Below are positions 7,911 through 15,889 of a stretch of DNA of 25,666 nucleotides, one piece after another. The translations under genes and the position numbers were made by a program. Source of the stretch: VRUE01 sp035707825. GTDB taxonomy: Bacteria; Actinomycetota; Thermoleophilia; Solirubrobacterales; 70-9. Position 1 is the stretch's first letter. Every line of letters starts with the position of its first letter. The notes beneath the pieces were generated by a model, which ran no database searches, was not told the origin of the DNA, and saw only the letters and a program-made list of their open reading frames with translations. The stretch is taken from positions 1 to 25,666 of the forward strand of contig DASSTR010000061.1 of NCBI GenBank assembly GCA_035707825.1, written 5' to 3'.

Positions 7911-9175
7911 GACGCGATTCGGAAGCGCGCCCCGGCGGGGTGGAAGCGCTCGAGGTGCTGGGTGCCGATTGCCAGCGCGGGGGTGAGGAAGCCGCTGCGG
8001 TCGGGGGTCGCGCCCGGCTCCGCGAGCAGCAGGCCCGCCTCGGCCAGCATCGTCGCCGTGGTCAGGTAGCCGGGCTGGCCGTCGGCGTCGAGATCGACCC
8101 GGACATGGTGGCCTCCCGAGGTGGCGGCGCGGACGTTGAGCGTCCAGTGCCAATCCTCGAGCCGGCTGCCTTGGGGGCCGAAGCCCGAGGAGGGCAGGCG
8201 CTTGCGGATCAGCCCCGCTGCCCGCAGCCGGGTGGAGGGCCGCGCCTTGGCCAGGGCCCGGAAGCCCGCCTGCAGTCCGGTTGAGACGGCGGCGGCCGCC
8301 AGGCGCACCGGCGCCGGCGCCGGCCGCCCGAGCGAGGTGACCACTCCCTCCCGGTAGCGGAACGGCTCGAAGGGGCGCTCCTCGATGGCGGCGAGCAGCG
8401 CGGCGCTGCGGTGGATCACCATCGGATTGATGAACGGTCCCGGCATCATCGGCCCCACCGGCTGGCCGCGATCGTCGAAGCGGGGCGCGATTGCGATCGG
8501 GCTGACCCGCCTGACCGCTGCCGCCTCCCGCTCGTCGAGCAGGACTCCGGGATCGACCAGCGCGCGGCCGTCCTGCTCTTCGAGCATCACGGCCATGCTC
8601 TGGAGGGTGCCGCCGGAGAGCAGGTCCGCGGTCGAGAGCCGTCCCGATGGGAGGGGGATGTCGGCGTCGACGTCGACCACCGCCAACCCCTCGTCCCAGC
8701 GCTCGCGCGCGGTCTCGGCGGCAAGCAGCACGCAGAGGTCCACGGGCAGCGACTCGAAGCCGCTCGTGTTGACGATCTTGACCCCGCGCTCCTTCGCCTT
8801 CTCGCCGTGGGCGTCGATCATGCGCCGCACGAAGACCATCTCCCCGGTCAGGTCGGCGTAGTGGGCGCCCGCCTCGATACAGGCCTCGATCACCGGCTCC
8901 CCATACAGCGTGTAGGGCCCGACCAGGTCGAGCACGACGTCGGTGCGCGCCGCCATCGCCCGCAGGGACTCGGGATCGTCGATGTCGGCGGCGAGGACCT
9001 GCGGCGCCGTCACTCCGATCTCCCCCAGCACCCGCTCGATCTTGCCGGGATCGCGCCCCGCGGCGGCCCAGCGCACGTCGGCGCTCCCGGCGCGGCGGGC
9101 GAGATGGGCGGCAACCTGGCGCCCGGTGACTCCGGTCGCCCCGAAGACGACGACGGAGAAGTCGCGCTCGCTCAC
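7907..9175 (-). CDS. Saccharopine dehydrogenase-like / trans-acting enoyl reductase family protein
   Basis: The 422-residue product begins with a Rossmann nucleotide-binding motif, VVFGATGVTGRQVA (about 9-22), then AAAGRDPGK and DLVGPYTLYGEPV. This pattern is characteristic of the saccharopine-dehydrogenase-like family that includes mycobacterial trans-acting enoyl reductases acting on polyketide-lipids. The C-terminal half (SGGHHVRVDLDADGQPGYLTTA) also fits that family. The substrate is unknown, and a lysine-pathway role is unlikely because the true saccharopine dehydrogenase C-terminal region is not recognisable. The GTG start at 9175 overlaps the stop of the upstream bPH2 gene (GTGA), so the two are an operon. 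The 3' end overlaps metK by four bases. Confidence 0.8.
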   Translation of the reverse strand: MSERDFSVVVFGATGVTGRQVAAHLARRAGSADVRWAAAGRDPGKIERVLGEIGVTAPQVLAADIDDPESLRAMAARTDVVLDLVGPYTLYGEPVIEACIEAGAHYADLTGEMVFVRRMIDAHGEKAKERGVKIVNTSGFESLPVDLCVLLAAETARERWDEGLAVVDVDADIPLPSGRLSTADLLSGGTLQSMAVMLEEQDGRALVDPGVLLDEREAAAVRRVSPIAIAPRFDDRGQPVGPMMPGPFINPMVIHRSAALLAAIEERPFEPFRYREGVVTSLGRPAPAPVRLAAAAVSTGLQAGFRALAKARPSTRLRAAGLIRKRLPSSGFGPQGSRLEDWHWTLNVRAATSGGHHVRVDLDADGQPGYLTTATMLAEAGLLLAEPGATPDRSGFLTPALAIGTQHLERFHPAGARFRIAS

Positions 9176-9684
9176 TGTTCGACTGGAGGCTGGGCCTCGC
9201 CGAGGCCGTGCGTGCCCGCCGCCGAGGTGCCCGTCGCCTGGTCGACGCGGTGGACGACATCGCCGGGGTCGGCCACGCCGGCGAAGACGAAGTTGTAGTC
9301 GTCGGTCGCCGCGGTGTCGAAGTCGACGTCGCCGATCTGCATGATCCGCTGGTAAACGGTCTGGCGGTAGTTGACGTTCTGCACCCGCTCGAGCCGGGTC
9401 TCCTGGATCTCGCGGGAGACGATTCCGCGCTTGATGTTGAGGCGGCGGTTGGTGATCGTGTAAGTGGTGGCGACTCGCTTGACGAAGCCGACGAGGACGG
9501 TGATGCCGATCAGGACCAGCACGATCAGGAAGACCGTGACTCCACTGGCGTCGAACAGCTTCGCCAGGAAGCCGGCGATCGCCGCGATCAGGATCCCTTT
9601 CAGGTAGAAGCCGAGGATCGCCCGCCAGGAGGGGTGGCCCTGAAAGATCACCTGCTCGCCGGGGCTGAGATGCAGATCCGCCAT
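9172..9684 (-). CDS. bPH2 (DUF304) domain membrane protein
   Basis: This 170-residue protein has two adjacent hydrophobic segments (about 26-43 and 49-68). They are followed by a bacterial PH-like region (about 72-145: TTYTITNRRLNIKRGIVSREIQETRLERVQNVNYRQT), the signature of the DUF304/bPH2 family. The N-terminal LSPGEQVIFQGHPSWRA is also typical. The C-terminal 30 residues look disordered. Members of this family are membrane-anchored proteins of poorly known role. The ATG at 9684 is seven bases after a -10 hexamer on the minus strand. The open frame continues far upstream, but only as antisense of priA. The stop overlaps the start of the downstream reductase. Confidence 0.85.
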   Translation of the reverse strand: MADLHLSPGEQVIFQGHPSWRAILGFYLKGILIAAIAGFLAKLFDASGVTVFLIVLVLIGITVLVGFVKRVATTYTITNRRLNIKRGIVSREIQETRLERVQNVNYRQTVYQRIMQIGDVDFDTAATDDYNFVFAGVADPGDVVHRVDQATGTSAAGTHGLGEAQPPVEQ

Positions 9685-9691
9685 CCCCGCG

Positions 9692-9697
9692 AGCATA
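9692..9697 (-). promoter_or_regulatory. -10 element for leaderless bPH2 gene
   Basis: On the minus strand TATGCT lies seven bases before the ATG at 9684. It is back to back with the priA promoter; the two start codons are only 48 bases apart. Confidence 0.5.
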
Positions 9698-9720
9698 CCC
9701 GCGCCGTCCGCGTCCCGCCC

Positions 9721-9726
9721 TACCTT
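9721..9726 (+). promoter_or_regulatory. -10 element for leaderless priA
   Basis: TACCTT is six bases before the GTG at 9733. No ribosome site is visible. Its -35 zone would overlap that of the divergent bPH2 promoter. Confidence 0.45.
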
Positions 9727-9732
9727 GGACCC

Positions 9733-11925
9733 GTGTCCATCGCCAAGATCGAACCGCTGACGACTGCCCGCGCGCTGCGCGGTCCGTTCGACTACCGCCT
9801 GCCCGCGGAGATGGCCGACGTCGAGGTCGGAAGCGTGATGCGGGTTCCGTTCGGCAGGCGCCGCGTGCTCGGCGTGGTGGTGGGGCTGGCGGAGCATTCC
9901 GAGCTTCCTCCCGATCGCCTTGCCGAGCCGATCGAAGCGCTGGAGGCGGGGGTGCCGGCCGAACTGGTGCGGCTCGGGCTCTGGATCGCCCGCGAGTACT
10001 GCTCGACGCCTTCCCGGGGGCTGGGGCTGGTGCTGCCGCCGGGCACCGGCGCGGCCGGGCAGCGCGTCCGCTCGCGCACCGAGCTGCGGGTCCAGATCAC
10101 GGAGGCCGGGAGGGCGGCCCTCGGTGGCGAGGGACGGAAGCTGGGCGCCAAGCAGCGAGCGGTGCTGGAGGCGCTGCAGGGCGGTGAGATGTCGGCCGGC
10201 GAGCTGGCGGTGGCGATCGGGTCCGACCGCCAGGTGCTGCGGCGGCTGGAGGGCCGCGATCTGGTCAAGACCCACAGCGCCCGGGTGCGGCGCAAGCCCG
10301 GCCACCGCGAGCTCGGCACGGTCGGGCAGCGGCCGGAGCTGCTGGAGGAGCAGGCGCGGGCCGTCGATTCGATCGTCGCCGCGCTCGACGGCGACGCCAG
10401 CGCATCTCGGGAGCTGCTCCTGCACGGCGTCACCGGCTCGGGCAAGACCGAGGTCTACCTCGCGGCGGTGGAGGCGGCGCTGGCGCGGGGGCGGGGGGCG
10501 ATCGTCCTCGTCCCCGAGATCGGGCTGACGCCGCAGGCGGTGGCCCGCTTCCGCGCCCGCCTCGGCGACCGCTTCGCCGTCCTGCACTCGGCCCTCTCCA
10601 ACGGTGAGCGCTACGACGAGTGGCGGCGGCTGCGGGAGGGGGAGGCCAGCGTTTGCGTCGGCCCGCGCTCGGCCGTCTTCGCGCCGGTCCGCGACCTCGG
10701 CCTGATCGTCGTCGACGAGGAGCACGATCCCTCCTACAAGCAGGAAGGGGACCCCTGCTACGACGCGCGCTCGGTGGCTCGCCACCGCATGCAGGAATGC
10801 GGCGGCGTGCTCGTGGCCGGCACGGCCACTCCGCGGCCGGAGTCCTGGCTGGCGCTGCCGCGGATCGAGATGCCCAGCCGCGTCGACGGTGGCTCGATGC
10901 CGGCGGTCGAGGTGCTCGACATGCGCGCAGCCGACCCCCGTTCCGGGCCGCTGCACCCCACTACCTGGGAGGAGCTCGAGCGGGTGCGCGGCGAAGGCGC
11001 CAAGGCGATCGTGATGATCAACCGCCGCGGCTTCGCGCCCTGGTTCACCTGCCGCTCCTGCGGCCATCACTGGAGCTGCCCCCACTGCGACGTGTCCCTG
11101 ATCGTGCACCGGCACAGCCGGCGCCTCGTCTGCCACCACTGCGCCCACTCTGAGCCCCTGCCCCAGACCTGCGCGGAGTGCGGCTCGACGACCCTCTCGC
11201 AGGTCGGCGCCGGCACCGAGCAGATCGAGAGGCTGTTCAGCCAGCGGCTCGCCCCGATGCCCGTCTTCCGCCTCGATTCCGATACCGCGGCCGGCAGGGA
11301 CGCCCACGCGAACATCCTCGCCGGCTTCGACGAGGCCCCGAGTGGCGTCCTCGTCGGCACTCAGATGGTCGCCAAGGGCCACGACTTCCCCGAGGTGACC
11401 CTGAGTGCGATCCTCGACGCCGACGCGACGCTGCGCTTTCCCGACTTTCGCGCCGGGGAGCGGACCTTCGCGATGGTGACTCAGCTCGCCGGCCGCAGTG
11501 GCCGTGGCAAGGCCGACGGCAAGGTGCTGGTGCAGACCCTGGCGCCGCAGGAGCCGAGCATCTCCCACGCCGCCCAGCACGACGCCGACGGTTTCCTCGC
11601 CGAGGAGGTCGAACGGCGCCGCCTGCTGCGCTACCCACCCTTCTCGCATCTGCTCAGGATCGTGCTCAAGGCCGAGTCCGAGCCGGAGGTGGACGCCGCC
11701 GCCGCGATGCTCGCCTCGAGCCTGGCGGGCGTTTTGCCCGAGGAGACCGATCTGCTCGGGCCGGCGCCGATGTTCCGGGTCCGCAACCGCTACCGGCGCC
11801 GCCTGCTGATGAAGGCCGATGATCGGGAGGGCACGATCGCCGCGGTGCGCGAGACCGTGGACCGGCTGGCCGGCGGCCCCGAGTTTCGATCCGTGGCGAT
11901 CGCCGTCGACGTCGATCCTCAGTAG
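9733..11925 (+). CDS. priA: Primosomal protein N' (replication restart helicase PriA)
   Basis: PriA reloads the replisome at collapsed forks. The GTG start at 9733 (MSIAKIEPLTTARALRGPFDYRLP) gives 730 residues and a normal N-terminal DNA-binding domain; the frame is open further upstream but that part is antisense to the bPH2 gene. The helicase core is complete: Walker A GVTGSGKT (232-239), DEEH (328-331), GTATPRPES, and the C-terminal lobe motif GTQMVAKGHDFPEVTL. The zinc-binding insert has four CxxC pairs from 440 to 483 (CRSC, CPHC, CHHC, CAEC). Actinobacterial relatives such as the mycobacterial PriA are described as lacking recognisable helicase motifs, so the intact motifs here are notable. 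The next gene, def, has its own predicted promoter. Confidence 0.95.
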   Translation: MSIAKIEPLTTARALRGPFDYRLPAEMADVEVGSVMRVPFGRRRVLGVVVGLAEHSELPPDRLAEPIEALEAGVPAELVRLGLWIAREYCSTPSRGLGLVLPPGTGAAGQRVRSRTELRVQITEAGRAALGGEGRKLGAKQRAVLEALQGGEMSAGELAVAIGSDRQVLRRLEGRDLVKTHSARVRRKPGHRELGTVGQRPELLEEQARAVDSIVAALDGDASASRELLLHGVTGSGKTEVYLAAVEAALARGRGAIVLVPEIGLTPQAVARFRARLGDRFAVLHSALSNGERYDEWRRLREGEASVCVGPRSAVFAPVRDLGLIVVDEEHDPSYKQEGDPCYDARSVARHRMQECGGVLVAGTATPRPESWLALPRIEMPSRVDGGSMPAVEVLDMRAADPRSGPLHPTTWEELERVRGEGAKAIVMINRRGFAPWFTCRSCGHHWSCPHCDVSLIVHRHSRRLVCHHCAHSEPLPQTCAECGSTTLSQVGAGTEQIERLFSQRLAPMPVFRLDSDTAAGRDAHANILAGFDEAPSGVLVGTQMVAKGHDFPEVTLSAILDADATLRFPDFRAGERTFAMVTQLAGRSGRGKADGKVLVQTLAPQEPSISHAAQHDADGFLAEEVERRRLLRYPPFSHLLRIVLKAESEPEVDAAAAMLASSLAGVLPEETDLLGPAPMFRVRNRYRRRLLMKADDREGTIAAVRETVDRLAGGPEFRSVAIAVDVDPQ

Positions 11926-11962
11926 CGCGCGGCGAAGCGGTCGCGCGATCGAATCCGATCCA

Positions 11963-11968
11963 TACAAT
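11963..11968 (+). promoter_or_regulatory. -10 element for leaderless def-fmt-rsmB
   Basis: TACAAT is a near-consensus -10 seven bases before the ATG at 11976. It argues for that ATG rather than the in-frame TTG immediately upstream (11973). Confidence 0.55.
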
Positions 11969-11975
11969 CGGCTTG

Positions 11976-12617
11976 ATGAGCGATGAGCAGACGATCGGCG
12001 CCGGCGAGAGCGAGCGCCGCGAGTTCGAGGCCGAGCTGCTGGCGCGGCGGGAGGCCGCGCTCTCCAACGTGGTCAAGTTCGGCGATCCGGTCTTGAAGAG
12101 CAAGGCCTCGCCCATCGCCGAGTTCGGCCCCGATCTGCGCGCCGAGGTGGAGCGGATGATCGACATCATGCGCGACGCCCTGGGCGTCGGCCTGGCCGCC
12201 ACCCAGCTCGGCATCCTGCGCCGCCTGCTCGTCTTTCAGGCCAGTGGGGACGGCGAGCCGACGGCCCTGATCAATCCCGAGGTGAAGTGGACCTCCGAGG
12301 AGGCGGTCGTGGCCGAAGAGGGGTGCCTCAGCCTGCCCCGCGTGTCGCTCGACGTCGAGCGGCCCCTGCATGCGCGGGTGAGCGGCCTCGACGTCGACGG
12401 CAAGCCCGTCACCATCGAGGCCTCGGGGCTCGAGGCGCGCGTCCTGCAGCACGAGATCGACCATCTCGACGGGGTGCTGATCCTCGATCGCGCGCCCCGC
12501 GACCAGCGCAAGGAGGCTCTGCGCGCGCTGCGAGAGGGCGGCAGCTACAGCCCGTCGGTGGAGGACGATCAGGTGGGGCCGGGCGAGGAGCACCGAGAGC
12601 CTCGCACCGAGGCGTGA
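11976..12617 (+). CDS. def: Peptide deformylase
   Basis: This metalloenzyme removes the N-formyl group from nascent proteins. All three active-site motifs are present in the 213-residue product: GVGLAATQ (70-77), EGCLSLP (115-121, metal Cys) and QHEIDH (158-163, metal His pair plus catalytic Glu). Compared with typical deformylases there is an extra N-terminal stretch of about 28 charged residues before the usual start-like region (NVVKFGDPVL), and an acidic C-terminal tail. The stop overlaps the GTG start of fmt (GTGA). The pairing is functionally apt, since Fmt adds the formyl group that Def removes. Confidence 0.96.
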   Translation: MSDEQTIGAGESERREFEAELLARREAALSNVVKFGDPVLKSKASPIAEFGPDLRAEVERMIDIMRDALGVGLAATQLGILRRLLVFQASGDGEPTALINPEVKWTSEEAVVAEEGCLSLPRVSLDVERPLHARVSGLDVDGKPVTIEASGLEARVLQHEIDHLDGVLILDRAPRDQRKEALRALREGGSYSPSVEDDQVGPGEEHREPRTEA

Positions 12618-13519
12618 AGACGGTTTACCTCGGCACCTCGGCCTTCGCCGCCGCGGTGCTGCGCGCTCTGGCGGGGTCGGCGCACCGGCCCCAACTCGTC
12701 GTCACCCCGCCCGACCGGCCCCGCGGCCGGGGCCGTAAGACGCAGCAGCCTCCGGCGGCCGAGGCCGCGGCCGAGCTCGGCATCGAGCGCCTGCAGGCAG
12801 AGGACGTCAACGCCGAGCCCGTCCTCGAGCGCATCCGTGCGGTCGCGCCCGAAGCGGTGGCGGTCTGCGCCTTTGGCCAGCTGATCCGGGAGCCGCTGCT
12901 CTCCGAACTGCCGATGCTGAACGTTCACCCCTCGCTGCTGCCGCGCTGGCGCGGGGCGGCGCCGATCGAGCGGACGATCATGGCCGGCGACGAGCGCACC
13001 GGCGTCAGCGTGATGCGCGTCACCGCCGGCCTCGACTCCGGGCCGGTGGCGCTGCGCAGCGAGGTGGCGGTCGGCCCCGAGGAAGATTTCGAGGCCCTCT
13101 CGGAGAAGCTCGCCGGCCTCGGCGGCAAGCTCTTGGTGCAGGCCCTCGACCTGCGGGCCGCCGGCGAGCTCGAGTTCGAGGAGCAGGGGGAGGACGGGGT
13201 GACCTACGCGGAGAAGATCGACTCCGGCGAGCGCCGCCTCGACCCCTCCCGACCGGCCCCCGAGCTGGCCCGCACGGTCCGCGCCCTCACGCCCCACATC
13301 GGCGCCTATCTCGAGCTCGCGGGGGGCGATCGCCTCGGTGTGCGCCAGGCGCGTGCGGTCGACGTTTGCGTCAGGGCCGGCGAGGTCCGGGCCGAGTGGG
13401 GGGCGCTGCTGATCGGCTGCGGCCAGGGGACGCTGCGGCTCGAGGTCGTCCAGCCCCAGGGTGGCCGGCCGATGGCCGCGGACGCCTACCTGCGCGGTCA
13501 CCCGCTCCCCAAGCTGTGA
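12614..13519 (+). CDS. fmt: Methionyl-tRNA formyltransferase
   Basis: Fmt formylates initiator Met-tRNA using 10-formyltetrahydrofolate. The GTG start gives 301 residues beginning MKTVYLGTSAFAAAVL. The transformylase signature NVHPSLLPRWRGAAPIE (from residue 103) contains the catalytic Asn-His pair, and the Asp is in the downstream GLDSGP segment. A C-terminal OB-like tRNA-binding domain follows from about 205. The length is close to the family norm. Both ends use four-base overlaps: GTGA with def and GTGA with rsmB. No convincing Shine-Dalgarno is seen, so translation is probably by coupling. Confidence 0.96.
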   Translation: MKTVYLGTSAFAAAVLRALAGSAHRPQLVVTPPDRPRGRGRKTQQPPAAEAAAELGIERLQAEDVNAEPVLERIRAVAPEAVAVCAFGQLIREPLLSELPMLNVHPSLLPRWRGAAPIERTIMAGDERTGVSVMRVTAGLDSGPVALRSEVAVGPEEDFEALSEKLAGLGGKLLVQALDLRAAGELEFEEQGEDGVTYAEKIDSGERRLDPSRPAPELARTVRALTPHIGAYLELAGGDRLGVRQARAVDVCVRAGEVRAEWGALLIGCGQGTLRLEVVQPQGGRPMAADAYLRGHPLPKL

Positions 13520-14886
13520 TCTCTCCGGCCCGCGCCCTCGCCTTCGAGGTGATCCGGGCCACCTTCGAGGAGGACGCCTTCACCGAACGCGCCTTCCGCA
13601 GGGCGGCCGACGAGCAGGGCCTCGCCGGCCGGGAGCGCGCCCAGGCTCAGCGGCTCGCCTATGGGGCGGTGCAGCGGCGGGGCACCAGCGACGCGGCAAT
13701 CGCCCGGCTGGCGGAGCGCCCCCCGGCACGGCTCGACCCTCCCGTCCTTGCCAGCCTGCGCCTCGGCCTCTACGAGCTGCTGTTCGCCGACGCGACTCCC
13801 GACCACGCCGCCGTGGACCAGGCGGTCGAGCTGCTCAAGCGCGCCGGCGCCCCACATGCCGCCGGCTTCGCCAACGCGGTGCTGAGGCGCGCAGTGCGAG
13901 AGCGGGACGGACTCACCGCCTCGCTGCTCGGTGACGACTCGACTCCGGAGCGGGCCTCGATCGCCCACTCGGCGCCGCGGTGGCTGGCGGAGATGTGGTG
14001 GGAGCAGCTGGGGCCGCAGGCGGCGCGTTCCCTGCTCGCCGCCGCCAACGAGCCGGCGGAGGTGGCGATGTGGGTCAACACGCTGCGCGGCGAGCGGGAG
14101 ACGATGCTGGCCGAGCTCGGCGAGGCCGGGGTGAGCGCCGAGGCGCCGCGGGGGGCCTGGCCGCTCGCGGCCGAGGAGATGATCGTGGTCTCCGGGCGCA
14201 CCGGGACCACGGTGCCCGAGCGGGTCGTGGGCGGCGCGCTGACGCCGCAAAGCCGCGGCTCCGCGGCGGTGGTCGAGGTCCTCGATCCCCGGCCCGGCGA
14301 GCGGGTGCTCGACCTCTGCGCCGGCCCCGGGATCAAGACGGGCCAGATTGCGGCCAGGATGGCCGACCGCGGCGAGACGATCGCGGTCGAGCTCGACCCG
14401 CTGCGAGCGGCTGAGATCGCCGCTCAAGCGGAGCGGCTGGGCCTGCGCAGCGTCTCGGTGATCGAGGCCGACGCCGCTGAGCTCGAGGGTCTCACCGGGT
14501 TCGACAGGGTCCTGCTCGACGCCCCCTGCTCCGACCTCGGGGCGCTTGCCTCGCGTCCCGATTTGCGCTGGCGCAAGTCGCCGCAGACGATCGAGCGCCT
14601 GGTGGAGGCCCAGGAGCGCATGCTGCGGCGGGCGGCGCAGGCGCTTCGTCCCGGCGGAGTGCTCGTCTATTCCACCTGCACGATCTCCCGCCGGGAGGGA
14701 GAGGATCAGGTGGGGGCCCTGCTCGCCGGCTCGGGCTCCGGCGAGGTTCCGGCAATGACGGCCGACGACCTCGGCAGCCTGGCCCCGGACCTTGCCTCGA
14801 CGCACGATCCCCGCTGCCTGCAGCTACTGTCGGACCGCGATTGCACGACAGGTTTCTCGATCACACGCTTGAGAAGGCATGATTAA
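13516..14886 (+). CDS. rsmB: 16S rRNA (cytosine-967-C5)-methyltransferase RsmB
   Basis: RsmB methylates a 16S rRNA cytosine using SAM. The GTG at 13516, overlapping the fmt stop, yields 456 residues; the upstream open extension is just fmt in another frame. An N-terminal NusB-like helical domain (about 1-130, starting ISPARALAFEVI) is followed by the methyltransferase core. That core has the SAM-binding DLCAGPGIKTG (266-276), the DAPCS loop (Cys near 338) and the catalytic STCT (386-389, Cys 388). The order fmt-rsmB after def is a widely shared bacterial arrangement. The sequence reads CAGPGIKT where CAAPGGKT is commoner, a mild variation. The gene overlaps the following zinc-ribbon gene by eight bases if that gene's first ATG is used. 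Confidence 0.95.
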   Translation: MISPARALAFEVIRATFEEDAFTERAFRRAADEQGLAGRERAQAQRLAYGAVQRRGTSDAAIARLAERPPARLDPPVLASLRLGLYELLFADATPDHAAVDQAVELLKRAGAPHAAGFANAVLRRAVRERDGLTASLLGDDSTPERASIAHSAPRWLAEMWWEQLGPQAARSLLAAANEPAEVAMWVNTLRGERETMLAELGEAGVSAEAPRGAWPLAAEEMIVVSGRTGTTVPERVVGGALTPQSRGSAAVVEVLDPRPGERVLDLCAGPGIKTGQIAARMADRGETIAVELDPLRAAEIAAQAERLGLRSVSVIEADAAELEGLTGFDRVLLDAPCSDLGALASRPDLRWRKSPQTIERLVEAQERMLRRAAQALRPGGVLVYSTCTISRREGEDQVGALLAGSGSGEVPAMTADDLGSLAPDLASTHDPRCLQLLSDRDCTTGFSITRLRRHD

Positions 14887-15130
14887 AGGAATGAGCGAGA
14901 GGGGCGAGGAGGAGTCGGTACTGAAGCGAGCCGCCTGTCCGGATTGCGGTGAGCCCTGGCTGCGCCCAACCCAGCTGCCGGGTCGCTTCCGCTGCGTGTA
15001 CTGCCTGAGCCGCTTCGAGCTCGTCTCGCAGTGCCCCAATTGCGGCGAGCATCAGACCATCGCCCGCATGAGCAGCACCGAGGACATGACCTGCCAGACG
15101 TGCGGGGACTCGATGCTGCGCGCAATCTGA
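14879..15130 (+). CDS. Small zinc-ribbon protein with four CxxC motifs (YfgJ-like)
   Basis: This 83-residue protein is built around four CxxC pairs at 20/23 (CPDC), 39/42 (CVYC), 52/55 (CPNC) and 72/75 (CQTC), enough for two zinc sites. The spacing resembles the E. coli YfgJ / DUF1407 zinc-ribbon family, whose function is not established. There is no signal peptide or membrane segment. The first ATG (14879) overlaps the rsmB stop by eight bases. A second in-frame ATG at 14891 would give 79 residues; ribosome sites do not clearly favour either. Being the last gene of def-fmt-rsmB, it may act in translation or RNA handling, but that is guilt by association only. Confidence 0.75.
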   Translation: MIKGMSERGEEESVLKRAACPDCGEPWLRPTQLPGRFRCVYCLSRFELVSQCPNCGEHQTIARMSSTEDMTCQTCGDSMLRAI

Positions 15131-15140
15131 ACCGTTCGGC

Positions 15141-15146
15141 TAGGTT
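15141..15146 (+). promoter_or_regulatory. -10 element for leaderless rpe
   Basis: TAGGTT is seven bases before the GTG at 15154. The same hexamer at the same spacing precedes the DAK2 gene at 24183. Confidence 0.5.
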
Positions 15147-15153
15147 CTCCGGC

Positions 15154-15828
15154 GTGAGGGACTTGCTCAAAGAGCGGCGGGTGGCTCCTTCGATCCTCTC
15201 CGCCGACTTTTCCCGCCTCGGCTCCCAGGTCGCCGAGGTAATGGACGCCGGCGCGCGGGTGATCCACGTCGACGTGATGGACGGGCATTTCGTGCCGCCG
15301 ATCACGATCGGGCCGCTGGTCGCCGCTTCGATCGCCGACCAGGTCCACGACGCCGGCGGCGTGCTGGACGTCCACCTGATGATCGAGCAGCCAGACCGCC
15401 ACATCGAGGCCTTCGCCGAAGCCGGCGCCGACTCGATCACCTTCCACCAGGAGGCGACGCCGCACGTCAACCGGACCCTGGCCGCGATTCGCGAGCTCGG
15501 CTGCCTTGCCGGGGTCGCGATCAACCCCGGGACCCCGGTCGAGGCGCTGGCGGAGCTGCGCGGCCTCGCCGACATCGCTCTCTGCATGACGGTCAATCCT
15601 GGCTGGGGTGGGCAGGCCTTCATTCCCAGCTCGCCCGACAAGGTCTCCCGCCTGGCCGCGATCGCCGGCGACGCCAGGATCGAGGTTGACGGCGGCGTCG
15701 ACACCGGCACGGCCGGCTCTGTCGCCGAGGCGGGCGCCTCCCTGTTCGTCGCCGGCTCGGCGGTGTTCGGCGCTTCGGACCCGGCCGCCGCCTACACCGA
15801 GATCGCCGCAGCAGCAGCCGCCGTTTAA
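15154..15828 (+). CDS. rpe: Ribulose-phosphate 3-epimerase
   Basis: This TIM-barrel enzyme interconverts ribulose 5-phosphate and xylulose 5-phosphate in the pentose phosphate pathway. The GTG start at 15154 gives 224 residues with every family hallmark: VAPSILSADFSRLG (start), HVDVMDGHFVPPITIGP (metal His and catalytic Asp), LDVHLMIEQP, TVNPGWGGQAFI and EVDGGV with the second catalytic Asp. The start is set by the family N-terminus and by a -10 hexamer seven bases upstream; earlier codons in this frame are antisense-like filler overlapping the zinc-ribbon gene. Ribulose 5-phosphate is also a substrate of RibBA further along, but the two genes are not in one operon. Confidence 0.95.
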   Translation: MRDLLKERRVAPSILSADFSRLGSQVAEVMDAGARVIHVDVMDGHFVPPITIGPLVAASIADQVHDAGGVLDVHLMIEQPDRHIEAFAEAGADSITFHQEATPHVNRTLAAIRELGCLAGVAINPGTPVEALAELRGLADIALCMTVNPGWGGQAFIPSSPDKVSRLAAIAGDARIEVDGGVDTGTAGSVAEAGASLFVAGSAVFGASDPAAAYTEIAAAAAAV

Positions 15829-15873
15829 GGCCGCCGCCGTTTGACCAAGCAGAACAAGGACGCAGGGAGCGTG

Positions 15874-15889
15874 GCGTGCAAGTGCACGC
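15874..15889. repeat. 16-bp palindrome between convergent rpe and antiporter genes
   Basis: GCGTGCA-AG-TGCACGC is a perfect inverted repeat with 7-base arms, in the 90-base gap between two convergent genes. GAGCG-type pentamers flank it on both sides. It lacks a T tract, so it is not a classical terminator, but it could fold in both transcripts. The rest of the gap shows nothing recognisable apart from a short direct repeat (GCCGCCGTTT, twice) at the end of rpe. Confidence 0.6.

Noticed and set aside
9208..9732. A long N-terminal extension of priA
   Set aside because: It is antisense to the bPH2 gene, and the family N-terminus begins at the GTG at 9733 right after a -10 hexamer.
9172..11967. 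A 931-codon open frame on the minus strand opposite priA
   Set aside because: Only its last 170 codons (the bPH2 protein) have protein-like composition; the rest is the antisense of priA kept open by high GC.
13366..13515. Upstream extension of rsmB
   Set aside because: It reads fmt in another frame; the NusB-like domain starts at the GTG at 13516, which overlaps the fmt stop.
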